Below the pieces are notes generated by a model. That model did not search any database. It saw nothing but the letters and a program-made list of their open reading frames with translations, and was not told where the DNA came from. The translations under genes were made by a program, and so were the position numbers. From NCBI GenBank assembly GCA_900767645.1, contig CAAFZY010000023.1, positions 1 through 61,819 on the forward strand: a stretch of 61,819 nucleotides of DNA. Reading direction: 5' to 3'. Of this stretch, positions 26,331 to 34,705 are shown piece by piece. This DNA comes from Alphaproteobacteria bacterium. Lineage in GTDB: Bacteria > Pseudomonadota > Alphaproteobacteria > RF32 > CAG-239. Position 1 is the stretch's first letter; the number at the start of each line of letters is the position of its first letter.

Positions 26331-27248
26331 ATGACAAACATACTTGGTGAAGACATGAATAGAAAAACAATCCTATCCAGCCATTTTCCTGATTTTGTTG
26401 AAAAATGGAAAAAGTTTCAACAGAATTTTAAGCGTGTAGATTCTTGGTATATTGTTAGTGACTATTGTCTTGATGATAAAGATAAACCTAATGATGTCAT
26501 GACCTTTACAATTTTTCCTTTTATTCCGCCTCAGATGCTAAATTATGAAATAAAAAGGCATTTATCCAAAGATATTAAGGATTTTAAGAATCTTTCGGAA
26601 AAAGCTATTAACTATATTAAGGAGGCTCCTTATTTTTTCTCAGTGGCATTTATAATTAAAAATAAAAATAATGTGTTTGCGTTGGAAGGTAGTAAACAAG
26701 TCTTAGATAAAACAATTAAATATATGGAAAATTGGCCTCCAGCTAAAAAAGAAGAATTTATCCACAAAATGAAAAAGATGAGAAATTATCTCAATCGGAA
26801 AGAAATTGATTTGAAAACGCTGTCTAATGTCAGTATTACGGCACATATTATGTCTGCAATATTAGAATTTCTCTTAATAAAAGCAAAAGCCAAGCATATT
26901 ATGTGGGTGCCGGATAGAGATAAAATAACGGATTTTCAAGATGGTGTTGTAAATGAACTTGTGCGCCTAGGATATTCAAATTTACTTAACAAAAGAATTT
27001 ATGATAATGAAATGTATGGATTTGGGGGCGGTAAAGAATACAATAAAGAGATTTTTGATGAATTAATTCGGGTTCCTGATTATATTTCTGGTGCCATAGC
27101 TTCAATGGATTTTGATGATGTAGACAAGATTCCGGAAAAACACTACAAGTTATTTGATAAAAGTATCGTAGATAATGAGAGAATTTGTATTATGGGTTTA
27201 GAACATCATCAGAGTGAAGATATTTTAGGTGAAATTAAATTTACCTGA
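26331..27248 (+). CDS. Hypothetical 305-aa protein
   Basis: Not recognised. A soluble, charged, AT-rich gene without signal peptide or membrane helix. The middle has LSNVSITAHIMSAILEFLLI and MWVPDRDKITDFQDGVVNEL, and the end RVPDYISGAIASMDFDDVDK with DNERICIMGLEHHQ. That last pattern is faintly like the end of DUF3800-type nucleases, but the usual DESG start is absent and I do not claim it. Start is uncertain: the first ATG (26331) has no ribosome site, and an alternative at 26355 has GGTGA 9 nt upstream. It follows the hsd operon and may be its accessory gene. Confidence 0.6.
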   Translation: MTNILGEDMNRKTILSSHFPDFVEKWKKFQQNFKRVDSWYIVSDYCLDDKDKPNDVMTFTIFPFIPPQMLNYEIKRHLSKDIKDFKNLSEKAINYIKEAPYFFSVAFIIKNKNNVFALEGSKQVLDKTIKYMENWPPAKKEEFIHKMKKMRNYLNRKEIDLKTLSNVSITAHIMSAILEFLLIKAKAKHIMWVPDRDKITDFQDGVVNELVRLGYSNLLNKRIYDNEMYGFGGGKEYNKEIFDELIRVPDYISGAIASMDFDDVDKIPEKHYKLFDKSIVDNERICIMGLEHHQSEDILGEIKFT

Positions 27249-27282
27249 CATTCCCCTTTATCACAATAAATTAAACAAAATG

Positions 27283-27525
27283 TCATTTTTTCTTTTGACG
27301 TTCGTTCTTTAGTTCACTCTCGCATTGTTTGTAGCGGGCGACCATTTGTTCCAGCTTGTGCCTTATACGAAATAAATGGTCCTGCGACTTTATCGGTAGC
27401 GGATTCCCGTATGTCAGTTTTAATATCGTTTCGATTTGAGTTAAAGTTCGGCCGGCGTGATAATAAACCATCACAAAGTTTGTCCGGTTGCTCGGCTGGA
27501 TATACTCATATTTGCACATTTTCAT
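27283..27525 (-). CDS. Hypothetical 80-aa protein
   Basis: Encodes a small basic protein (MKMCKYEYIQPSNRTNFVM, then KLTYGNPLPIKSQDHLFRIR and a charged helical tail). AAGGAATAGCC before the ATG is a good ribosome site. The leader and the first codons resemble those of the small frame ending at 31084: both have a TGGAC...AAGCATT...GTGTTGT...AAAGGAAT arrangement and a YxxIxPSN stretch. So the two look like diverged copies of one island gene. Family unknown. Confidence 0.5.
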   Translation of the reverse strand: MKMCKYEYIQPSNRTNFVMVYYHAGRTLTQIETILKLTYGNPLPIKSQDHLFRIRHKLEQMVARYKQCESELKNERQKKK

Positions 27526-27835
27526 GGCTATTCCTTTCGTTACAACACAACCAATGCTTGGAAATGAACAAATGTCCAGTTAAAAAAGCAATTTTTTATC
27601 ATAAAATCGGGGAAAATAGTATCATTTTTTATAACTTTATAGTTTTAAAATTACCAAACTATGAACTATATACTTGGCAAGTTATTTTTATACCATAATC
27701 AAACAAGTCATACATTTTCTCGTAATTTGCCATATCCAATCTCCGTCAAATATTGTCGTATTCGGATTATATAACAAAATTTAATAAATAGTGTATAAAA
27801 TACCGGAAAAACAGCAAATGACAGGAGAAGGAAAT
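27526..27835. other. Intergenic stretch with two leaders
   Basis: Holds the leader of the 27283 gene on the minus strand and the AGGAGAAGG ribosome site of the next plus-strand gene. No additional gene, repeat or hairpin is supported. Confidence 0.4.
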
Positions 27836-28783
27836 ATGGTTGAAGATGTAAAAGGTATCAATATTTTTAAGATAAATTTGTTTTCTTTTGATTTTGAAGA
27901 TGAGAACAAACATAATGGAGAACATTACAAAAAATATTGTATAGATAATAATATCCTAGGTTGGGGATGGCCACGAAAAAATAACACCGAAGTAAAAACC
28001 TTAAAGGAATATCATGAAGATTATGGAAAAAGCAGATCATTGTCAATCGCTTGTAATCAAATTGCACCAATGAAGGAAGGAGATTATGTTTGGTCTTATG
28101 TATCTGGTCAATGGTATTTAGGTAAGATATTTGGAGATTTTCTTTTTTATGCACCTGACGATTATCCAGAATTTGGAATGCAAAGAAGATGTGAGTGGAA
28201 ACCCATTGAAAACAAAGATTTGATACCAGGTATTGTTTTAACATATTCCAGAAAAGATGGTACAATAAGATTTATTGAAAATAATGCTTCTTTTGTAAAA
28301 TATTGCCAGTATTTATATCGTGATTTAGCAGAAAAACCGCAAAATCTCAATTTCTGGGCTTTAGCTCATTATGAAGATTTAGAAGATATTGTTGGTTTGT
28401 ATTTACAAAAAGAAGAAAGATACCTTATTTTTCCTTCAACTAACAAAATGGGAACAAAAGATTATGAATATATGTTGGTGCAAAAGAGTGAACCATATAA
28501 AAAAGCAATAATTCAATGCAAAAACAATAGCTGTATCAGTGAAGATAATTGGAACAAATTTGAAGAAGGCGAATATGATGATAAAATAGTTTATATTTTA
28601 ACTATAAAAGAAGACCCTCATACCAAAGAAAAATATACAAAATGCCCTGAAACAGAAATATTTGAATGGAGTTATAAGGGAAGAATTTTAGTTTTTAACA
28701 GTGAAAAAATAAAAAAATGGGCTAAAGATAATAAGTTAATATTGCCTGAAAGAATTAAGAAATATTTGGAAATGTCTGAATAA
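27836..28783 (+). CDS. Possible modification-dependent nuclease (EVE-like reader)
   Basis: A 315-aa protein; the start is set by AGGAGAAGG. The N-terminal ~150 residues (ILGWGWPRKN, IAPMKEGDYVWSYVSGQWYL, GKIFGD, ending RCEWKPI) resemble the EVE/PUA-like reader of restriction proteins that sense modified bases. The C-terminal half has YEYMLVQKSEPYKKAIIQCK, where a downstream Gln-x-Lys could be part of a PD-(D/E)xK-type nuclease of the Mrr kind. Together this suggests a type IV-like enzyme. The match is weak and made from memory. Position beside a type I system fits a defence role. Confidence 0.42.
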   Translation: MVEDVKGINIFKINLFSFDFEDENKHNGEHYKKYCIDNNILGWGWPRKNNTEVKTLKEYHEDYGKSRSLSIACNQIAPMKEGDYVWSYVSGQWYLGKIFGDFLFYAPDDYPEFGMQRRCEWKPIENKDLIPGIVLTYSRKDGTIRFIENNASFVKYCQYLYRDLAEKPQNLNFWALAHYEDLEDIVGLYLQKEERYLIFPSTNKMGTKDYEYMLVQKSEPYKKAIIQCKNNSCISEDNWNKFEEGEYDDKIVYILTIKEDPHTKEKYTKCPETEIFEWSYKGRILVFNSEKIKKWAKDNKLILPERIKKYLEMSE

Positions 28784-28804
28784 AACAAGTGAAAGGACTA
28801 GCCG

Positions 28805-29191
28805 ATGTACCTGTCAAAATCTGATTATTTAATAGGGTTGGATTGCGTAAAGGCTTTGTGGCTGAAGAAGAACCGCAAAGATTTAACACCCGAAATTGAT
28901 GAGGCTACGCAACGACGTTTTGATATCGGTAACGAAGTTCAAGACTTGGCTCGGGAGTTCTTCCCGGGTGGCGTTATGGTGCCGGCAGAAAATTGGGATG
29001 TTATCAACGGAAGCAAAATCACAGCTGAATTGGCCAAAAGCAATGACATTTTATATGAAGCCTTTATAAAAGGCAAAATGTCAGATGCCGAAGCGCAAGT
29101 TTTGTTTAACGGCCTTGAAAAATACTGTGGACAGGACACATACGCGATGGTTTTGTTGATGGACGTGCTTTATAAGTATGCGGAGAGATAA
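28805..29191 (+). pseudogene. DUF2779 protein with large internal deletion
   Basis: A 128-residue frame that joins the two ends of a DUF2779-type protein. Residues 1-88 carry the start (LSKSDYLIGLDCVKALWLKK, then FDIGNEVQDLAREFFPGGV and ILYEAF). Residues ~103-128 carry the distal YCGQDTYAMVLLMDVLYK. DUF2779 proteins are several hundred residues long with a Cas4-like nuclease core, so most of the protein, including the core, is missing. The frame is kept across the joint (around 29065-29115). Either a decayed gene or a small remodelled product. It precedes the HTH gene by 1 bp. Confidence 0.6.
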
Positions 29192-29192
29192 A

Positions 29193-29681
29193 ATGGACAT
29201 CAAAGAATTAAAAGCAGACATTCAAACATACCTTGATGAAAACCTTGTTGTTGAACGGGCTTGTTACGATCTAGCCGCTGAACCGATGATCCTTTATCAG
29301 GAAGCTCTTCCGATAGAAGCAGATCTACTGGAGGATATGGAGCCGACATTCTCGCAAACCTTGTTTAAGATGATAAAAGAAAAAGGGATTTCTGAAACTG
29401 ACTGCTATAAAAATGCTAACCTTGACCGCCGTTTATTTTCAAAAATCCGGAGCAATTATGATTATCAGCCGCGAAAAAATACTGTTTTTGCATTGTGCAT
29501 TGGTCTTAAACTTAATCTTGATGAGGCTGAAGAACTACTGGATAAGGCCGGTTATTCCATTTCGCACAGCATAAAGTTTGATACAATTATGGAATACCTG
29601 ATAAAGCAAAAGGTCTATGATATCATGACAGTTAATGAAGTGCTTTATTCCTTTGATTGTCCGGTTTTAGGTATTAAATAG
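29193..29681 (+). CDS. HTH-like regulator of the vWA-associated type
   Basis: A 162-aa protein. The first ~45 residues are acidic; then FSQTLFKMIKEKGISETDCY, KNANLDRRLFSKIRSNYDYQ and KNTVFALCIGLKLNLDEAEE form an XRE-like helix-turn-helix core, followed by a conserved tail (KAGYSISHSIKFDTIMEYLI) to FDCPVLG. Proteins with this tail are found beside vWA and DUF2779-type genes elsewhere. The ATG at 29193 has GGAGAG 5 nt upstream. A terminator hairpin follows at once. DNA binding is inferred; targets are probably local. Confidence 0.6.
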   Translation: MDIKELKADIQTYLDENLVVERACYDLAAEPMILYQEALPIEADLLEDMEPTFSQTLFKMIKEKGISETDCYKNANLDRRLFSKIRSNYDYQPRKNTVFALCIGLKLNLDEAEELLDKAGYSISHSIKFDTIMEYLIKQKVYDIMTVNEVLYSFDCPVLGIK

Positions 29682-29706
29682 GCCCTCGTTAAAGGGCCTT
29701 TTTTTC
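29681..29706 (+). terminator. Terminator after the HTH gene
   Basis: GGCCCT (29681-29686) pairs with AGGGCC (29693-29698), followed by eight T. It lies between two convergent genes and covers the HTH stop codon. Confidence 0.65.
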
Positions 29707-30102
29707 AAATTCTTCAAATGCGGCTTTATCTTTATAAGCAAGCGAATATAAACCAGCCGCCATTAAATCCATTCGTTTTAGTTTACCGGATTTATCTGTT
29801 TCGGCAATAAACGCGCCGTAGCCGCCGTCAGGTGTTTTGGGCGAAAACATCAAGACCGGTTGTCCATCGCCTTGTTTATACATCATCACAAAATTAAACT
29901 TTACGTTGGCTTTTTTCATAGCCTCAAGCTTTCTTGTTATATAGTAAAGATACGCATCACGCGATTTTATCTCATCGCAAACCCACATATAGGAATAGTG
30001 AAACCTCGCGGCCAAGTCATCTGCAATGGGACCTGCATTAAATGTTGTGTACATCTGAGCTACTTTCCTTAAAAAGTTCTCTTGAATTTCGTAATCAGTC
30101 AT
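29689..30102 (-). CDS. Hypothetical 137-aa protein
   Basis: Soluble protein (TDYEIQENFLRKVAQMYTTF at the start, FVMMYKQGDGQPVLMFSPKT and DGGYGAFIAETDKSG in the middle). The alternation suggests a small alpha-beta domain such as NTF2-like or a LuxR-independent sensor fold, but I do not recognise it. GAGGATT precedes the ATG. It follows the vWA gene by 9 bp on the same strand and probably shares its transcript. Confidence 0.6.
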   Translation of the reverse strand: MTDYEIQENFLRKVAQMYTTFNAGPIADDLAARFHYSYMWVCDEIKSRDAYLYYITRKLEAMKKANVKFNFVMMYKQGDGQPVLMFSPKTPDGGYGAFIAETDKSGKLKRMDLMAAGLYSLAYKDKAAFEEFEKKAL

Positions 30103-30111
30103 GTAATCCTC

Positions 30112-30834
30112 CTATTCACGTCTTAAAAAACTAGGCAGATCTTCGTCTTCGGTTGTTTGAGAAGTGGCCTTTTTTCTTCTCTTCACATCCTTATCGATTT
30201 TCTCTTTCCAGTTTTCCGGTAACGGTTTTTCAGGTGCGGAGCAACAACAACATACAGCATCAGACACTGTCTGATAAAAAACGGTTACACCTTCTTCATC
30301 ATTTACAACGTTTGCCGCGTATTTTCTTCCTATACCGATTTTGCTTGCCTCGGCTATAGCATCGATATTAGCACCGAGGAACAAAAACTCCCAACCGAAT
30401 TTTTCACGTTGTTTCTCAATCATCTTCTTTATTTTCGGGAATGTGTATTCGCGGCTCGAATTCTCGTAACCATCTGTCGTTATGACAAACAGAGTTTTGG
30501 CCGGCACGTCATCTTTACGAGCATATTTATGAATGTTACTTATATGTTTAATTGTGCTTCCCACCGCATCGAGCAATGATGTACAGCCGCGAGCATAGTA
30601 TTCTTTGTCCGTTAATGTCGGAACATCATTAATGGCGACCCGGTCATGGAGGATTTCAATTTTATCATCAAATAACACCGTTGTTACAAGTGCATTCGGG
30701 CTTTCTTTTTTCTGTTTGTTTATCATTGAATTGAAACCGCCGATAGTGTCGGAGACGACGTTTCCCATTGAGCCGCTACGATCCAAGACAAAAACGACTT
30801 CTACCTTGTTTGTTTTATTTTGAACTTTTTTCAT
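30112..30834 (-). CDS. von Willebrand factor A domain protein
   Basis: A 240-aa cytoplasmic vWA protein. FVLDRSGSMGN (DxSxS at residues 18-22) begins the MIDAS metal site; GCTSLLDAVG gives the conserved Thr, and FVITTDGYENSS the distal Asp. The C-terminus has an odd CCCC run (SDAVCCCCSAPEKP) and a Lys/Glu-rich tail. The start is fixed by AAAGGAAAAAGC; the upstream frame lacks a ribosome site. Such solitary vWA proteins bind partner proteins in a metal-dependent way. The nearby HTH gene suggests a sensing or scaffolding pair. Confidence 0.85.
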   Translation of the reverse strand: MKKVQNKTNKVEVVFVLDRSGSMGNVVSDTIGGFNSMINKQKKESPNALVTTVLFDDKIEILHDRVAINDVPTLTDKEYYARGCTSLLDAVGSTIKHISNIHKYARKDDVPAKTLFVITTDGYENSSREYTFPKIKKMIEKQREKFGWEFLFLGANIDAIAEASKIGIGRKYAANVVNDEEGVTVFYQTVSDAVCCCCSAPEKPLPENWKEKIDKDVKRRKKATSQTTEDEDLPSFLRRE

Positions 30835-31010
30835 GCTTTTTCCTTTCAGTTGCAAGTTACAAGGGAAGTCTAGCAAGAAAGTTTTATAAGTTGGTCGCAG
30901 TAAAAGCGACATTTTTATAGGCTGTGTCAAAAAATGACACTAACCAGTAAAAAAATTTGAGGTCAGGCTTATTTTCTGCTAAAATGTTCCCTGCAAAGGA
31001 GAAACTTATT

Positions 31011-31208
31011 ATGGGATTTTTTAGTGAATTGTTTTTTGGAATCATGAATCAATCAAATGAACAATAAAGAAGGCATACTCCGTTTAATCATGAACCCACC
31101 GCGGATGATTATATCCGATCCGGGGAAATTGAGCGTGATAATTACGATGACGGCAAACGCAATTCCATAAATGAATATTGCTTGGTTCTATATCCTGATA
31201 TCTTTTAA
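31011..31208 (+). pseudogene. Small gene with in-frame TAA
   Basis: ATG at 31011 behind AAAGGAG opens GFFSELFFGIMNQSNEQ, then TAA at 31065-31067. The same frame continues without interruption as RRHTPFNHEPTADDYIRSGE, IERDNYDDGKRNSINEYCLV to TAA at 31206. The continuing part has a natural charged composition, so a 65-codon gene split by one nonsense change is the simplest reading. It overlaps an antisense frame (31084-31215), and only one of the two is likely to be real. Confidence 0.4.
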
Positions 31209-31215
31209 ACTTCAT
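31084..31215 (-). CDS. 43-aa hypothetical frame
   Basis: Starts behind AAAGGAATTGTC and reads MKFKRYQDIEPSNIHLWNCV, ending with a His/Arg-rich tail. Its leader and first residues resemble those of the gene ending at 27283, but similarity stops after PSN. It may be the truncated remnant of a copy of that gene, with the rest overwritten by the antisense frame on the plus strand. Confidence 0.3.
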   Translation of the reverse strand: MKFKRYQDIEPSNIHLWNCVCRHRNYHAQFPRIGYNHPRWVHD

Positions 31216-31502
31216 GACAATTCCTTTCAACACAACACTACGAATGCTTGAAAAAACGAAAGTCCAGAAAAAAAAGACATTAGTCACCGGTTTATTTAAT
31301 TCTCAAAAATATTTCGTTGTATATCAGTATATTAAGAAAACATTTCGCGACAAAAGAGTGACTGTTCGCTCCGTCTATAAAATATGTCCAAGTGCTAAAA
31401 TTTTTTATAAAAAAATACAAAATCCTTTGTGTTTTCGAGGGAATTTCGCTATACTGTATTCAATGAATGTGGGGCGGTATCATTATAAGTATTTTATATG
31501 AG
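31216..31502. other. Gap inside the right island end
   Basis: AT-rich DNA without a supported gene, between the small frames and the right boundary repeat. It holds the leader shared with the 27283 gene and no other recognisable signal. Confidence 0.35.
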
Positions 31503-31634
31503 AGTCGCCGACCAAAAAAAGAGGCTTTATGCCTTTTTTTTTTGGATATATGGGACTTAGGATTTGAACCTACGACAAGTAGGTTCAAGATAAAAAAGTC
31601 GGGCTCATCGTCAAAGTTGGGGCAGAGTAAAAAA
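31503..31634. repeat. Island boundary direct repeat, right (attR-like)
   Basis: Direct copy of 9751-9880: begins AGTCGCCGACCA (left AGTCCCGACCA), keeps the AAAGAGGCTTTATGCC hairpin region and GGGACTTAGGATTTGAACC, and ends GGGGCAGAGTAAAAAA. No tRNA body is present on this side. Confidence 0.8.
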
Positions 31635-31835
31635 ATTTATGGCATGCAAAACCTGAACAAAATTAAACAATTAAATATAAAAAGTTATATTTACAAGAGT
31701 TTTTTATACTTGAACAAAGTAAAAACTCCCTACTCTTTATTAATTATTAACAATTAATTATCTTGTTAATATTAATATATCAGCTTATACAAACTGTACA
31801 ATATGAGCAAACTCGAATAAAACGGGCGGTAATAA

Positions 31836-33542
31836 ATGAAAGCAAAAGATATAAACATTGCCAGAGGCATAGAACAAGCCGATTTGGTTATAAAAAACGT
31901 AAACCTTGTAAATGTTCTTTCGGAAGAAATATACGAAACCGACATTGCAATCAGCGGCGACACCATTTGCGGATTGGGTCATGGGTATGTCGGAAAAACT
32001 GAAATTGATGCAAAAGGCTATTATGCTTGCCCTGCTTTTATTGACGGACACGTTCACTTAGAAAGCTCTATGGTTATGCCGGCAGAATTTGCCAAAGCCG
32101 TATTGCCGACCGGAACAACAACCGTATTTACCGATCCTCATGAAATTGCTAATGTTATGGGGTTAGATGGCATTAAATTTATGCATAATAACTCTAAACA
32201 TATTGGACTTGATGTAAAATTTATGCTGCCATCATGCGTTCCGGCAACTCCATTTGAAAACTCAGGATATACACTTACCGCCGATGATTTAAAAATCTTA
32301 ATAAACAAAAATTGGATTTATGGTCTGGCCGAAATGATGAACTTTGTGGGAGTAATTAATCTTGATGAAGACGTTCATAAAAAGATAGATATGGTCAAAG
32401 CCCATCACAAACAAATTGACGGGCATGCTCCCATGCTTAGCGGAAAAGATTTATGCGCATACGCTGCTGCCGGTATAAAATCAGACCATGAGTGCACAAT
32501 TCCTGATGAAGCTTTAGAAAAATTGCGTTTGGGCTTTTATGTGATGGTCAGAGAAGGTTCCGCCGCAAAAGATTTAAATGCGCTTCTTCCTTTTTTGAAA
32601 AACAACAACACAAGAAAATGTATTTTTGTAACCGATGACCGCCATCCTACAGATTTAGACGAGCATATAAACGGAATGGTGCGCAGAGCTGTTGAATATG
32701 GCATACCTCCGATTAAAGCCATTCAGTGTGCCGGCTTAAATACAGCTGAATATTTCGGCATAAAGAATTTAGGCGCGATTGCTCCGGAATATAAAGCCGA
32801 CATATTAATTTTAAATAATTTATCTGATTTTAAACCGCGAATTGTTATTAAAAACGGTAAAATTGTTGCCAAACATGGCAAACTGATTGCCCAAAAACAA
32901 CACAACAACAAGCATGTTTGCACCAACTCGGTAAATGTCGCTCCGTTAAAATTGCAAGATTTTGCAATTCATACAGCCTCTTTAGCGGTTAAAGCAATTG
33001 AAATTATCCCTAATCAGTTGGTAACCAAATCCGTAGTATCAAAAATTAAAAAAATTAATAACAACGCCGTAAGCAATTTAGAAAATGACACCTTAAAAAT
33101 TTGCGTAATTGAGCGCCATCATGCTACCGGCAATATCGGAAAAGGATTTATACGCGGCATAGGACTAAAAAGCGGCGCCATTGCCTCAACCGTTGCCCAT
33201 GATTCGCATAATATGATTATTATCGGCACTAATGATGAAGATATGCTTTTTGCGGCGCAAGAACTGATAAAATCTCAGGGCGGCAAAATTGTGGTTCAAA
33301 ACGGAAAAGTTTTAGCAAAGGCAGAATTGCCGATTGCCGGACTTATTTCAGATAAAAGCATAGATGAAGTTAAAGCCGAATGCCATAATCTTGCTAAGGC
33401 GGTTAAAACTATAGGCTCAACCTTAGATGACGCCTTTATGACTATGGGATTTTTATCGCTTCCGGTTATTCCGGAACTTAAAATTACCGATAAAGGTTTA
33501 TTTAATACCAACACTTTTAGCTTTGTTTCAATTGACGCGTAA
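31836..33542 (+). CDS. ade: Adenine deaminase
   Basis: A 568-aa adenine deaminase (amidohydrolase superfamily), converting adenine to hypoxanthine plus ammonia. The metal site starts with IDGHVHLESSM (His72, His74); TGTTTVFTDPHEIANVMG, FVTDDRHPTDL and the C-terminal TVAHDSHNMIIIGTND follow as in other Ade proteins. Full length. The ribosome site (GGGCGGTAATAA) is weak. It is the first chromosomal gene right of the island and links functionally with the salvage operon at 0.7-3.2 kb, which generates free purines. Confidence 0.93.
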   Translation: MKAKDINIARGIEQADLVIKNVNLVNVLSEEIYETDIAISGDTICGLGHGYVGKTEIDAKGYYACPAFIDGHVHLESSMVMPAEFAKAVLPTGTTTVFTDPHEIANVMGLDGIKFMHNNSKHIGLDVKFMLPSCVPATPFENSGYTLTADDLKILINKNWIYGLAEMMNFVGVINLDEDVHKKIDMVKAHHKQIDGHAPMLSGKDLCAYAAAGIKSDHECTIPDEALEKLRLGFYVMVREGSAAKDLNALLPFLKNNNTRKCIFVTDDRHPTDLDEHINGMVRRAVEYGIPPIKAIQCAGLNTAEYFGIKNLGAIAPEYKADILILNNLSDFKPRIVIKNGKIVAKHGKLIAQKQHNNKHVCTNSVNVAPLKLQDFAIHTASLAVKAIEIIPNQLVTKSVVSKIKKINNNAVSNLENDTLKICVIERHHATGNIGKGFIRGIGLKSGAIASTVAHDSHNMIIIGTNDEDMLFAAQELIKSQGGKIVVQNGKVLAKAELPIAGLISDKSIDEVKAECHNLAKAVKTIGSTLDDAFMTMGFLSLPVIPELKITDKGLFNTNTFSFVSIDA

Positions 33543-33952
33543 ATATATTCTCCAATTATTTTTAAGGACTTATTTGAAAATGTTAAAAAAGATAATTTCA
33601 AAATAACCATACATGCTGGAGAATATGGCAATGAAGATAATATAAATAATAGCATATTGCATTGTTATGCAGATAGAATTGGTCATGGAAATAACATAAA
33701 AAATTAATAGAATTTATTAAATATAAAAAAATTCATATAGAACTATGTCCAATATCAAACAAGATGCTGAATAAAAATTTTTCATTAGAGAAATATTGTT
33801 TTTATGATTATTGGATAAATAACTTAAACATTAGTATAAACTCTGATGATCCAGGAATTTTTTCCAAAACATTATCTGATAATTATATGTTCATTTTAGA
33901 AAATTATGATTTAAGGATAAATGATTTAAAGAAAATACAAAAAAATCTTTAG
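33543..33952 (+). pseudogene. Adenosine deaminase C-terminal remnant
   Basis: Frame 1 gives FKITIHAGEYGNEDNINNSI then LHCYADRIGHG, the HAGE catalytic Glu region and RIGHG motif of adenosine deaminase. After an A6 run near 33700 the frame must shift by one base to continue as IHIELCPISNKMLNKN and ISINSDDPGIFSKTLSDNY, the ELCPxSN and SDDP metal-binding motifs. The N-terminal half with the first His-x-His is absent. The DNA is much more AT-rich than adenine deaminase before it, so it is probably an imported, decayed fragment. Confidence 0.8.
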
Positions 33953-34051
33953 AATGTTGTTTTTGTAGCAATGACCTTAAATCAAGTATTATAAAAATTA
34001 TTTGATTTAAAATATTAGATATATATAATTAAAAATGGAGACTGAATAAAA

Positions 34052-34705
34052 ATGGGTAAGGAAATAGAAATTAAGGCAAAAATTGATAATATCAATAAAA
34101 TTTTATCATGGCTGTCAAGTAATGCTATATTTGATAGAGTTGTTTATCAAGAAGATATTTTATATGATTATACACCTAAAAGCTTTATTCTGGATAAAAC
34201 CAACCTCAAAGCTGATGAATTTATGAGGATTAGGCGCACTGATCAGAAAGATATATTAACTCATAAGATTATACGCCGCGATTCAACCGGAAATTTTTTA
34301 TATTGCGATGAGACTGAAACTATCATAAATATAAATAATTATGAAAACATCTATAATATTTTATCTCCGTTTGGAATTAGCAAGTTAAGTAATAATGAAT
34401 GTAAAGATGCTATAACTGTTGGCACAGTAATGGAGAAAAATAATTTTAAAGAGTTAATCAGGATAACAAAAAAAAGAAAAGAATATCATATAAAAGAGTT
34501 TAATATCGCTGTAGATGAGGTTTCAAACCTCGGAGACTTTATAGAAATTGAAAGTTTACAGAATGTTTCCGATGAGGCATTGATACACTTAATTAAAAAT
34601 AAGGAAATAGAACTATTAAAAGATATGCAGATATCTCTAGAGAATATAGTAGAAAAAGGTTATTTAGATTTAATTATGGAACATAAAAATGGAAGAATTA
34701 TTTAA
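34052..34705 (+). CDS. CYTH-domain protein (CyaB-like)
   Basis: A 217-aa CYTH protein. The defining ExExK is at the N-terminus (KEIEIKAKI, Glu4, Glu6, Lys8), followed by basic and acidic strands expected to line the tunnel (FMRIRRTD, ITKKRKEYHI, GDFIEIES). CYTH enzymes act on triphosphates; class IV adenylate cyclases and thiamine triphosphatases share the fold, so the substrate is open. Ribosome site GGAGACTG upstream. The gene is very AT-rich and overlaps the next frame, within a block of decayed genes, but is itself intact. Confidence 0.75.
   Translation: MGKEIEIKAKIDNINKILSWLSSNAIFDRVVYQEDILYDYTPKSFILDKTNLKADEFMRIRRTDQKDILTHKIIRRDSTGNFLYCDETETIININNYENIYNILSPFGISKLSNNECKDAITVGTVMEKNNFKELIRITKKRKEYHIKEFNIAVDEVSNLGDFIEIESLQNVSDEALIHLIKNKEIELLKDMQISLENIVEKGYLDLIMEHKNGRII

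Larger units (their letters stand above)
9751..31634. mobile_element. Putative 22-kb defence island at tRNA-Pro
   Basis: Bounded by ~130-bp direct repeats, the left one overlapping the tRNA-Pro 3' end: the layout expected after integration into a tRNA gene. The contents are accessory: XRE/ImmA, EndoIII-like glycosylase, type I RM with silent hsdS pieces, possible modification-dependent nuclease, and several pseudogenes. No dedicated island integrase is recognisable; the only recombinase belongs to the hsdS-associated type and is frameshifted. Stacking of several insertions cannot be excluded. Confidence 0.65.

Noticed and set aside
26758..26766. TTATCCACA, a perfect DnaA box, inside the 26331 gene
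   Set aside because: A single site inside a coding region of AT-rich DNA, no cluster and no origin features nearby.
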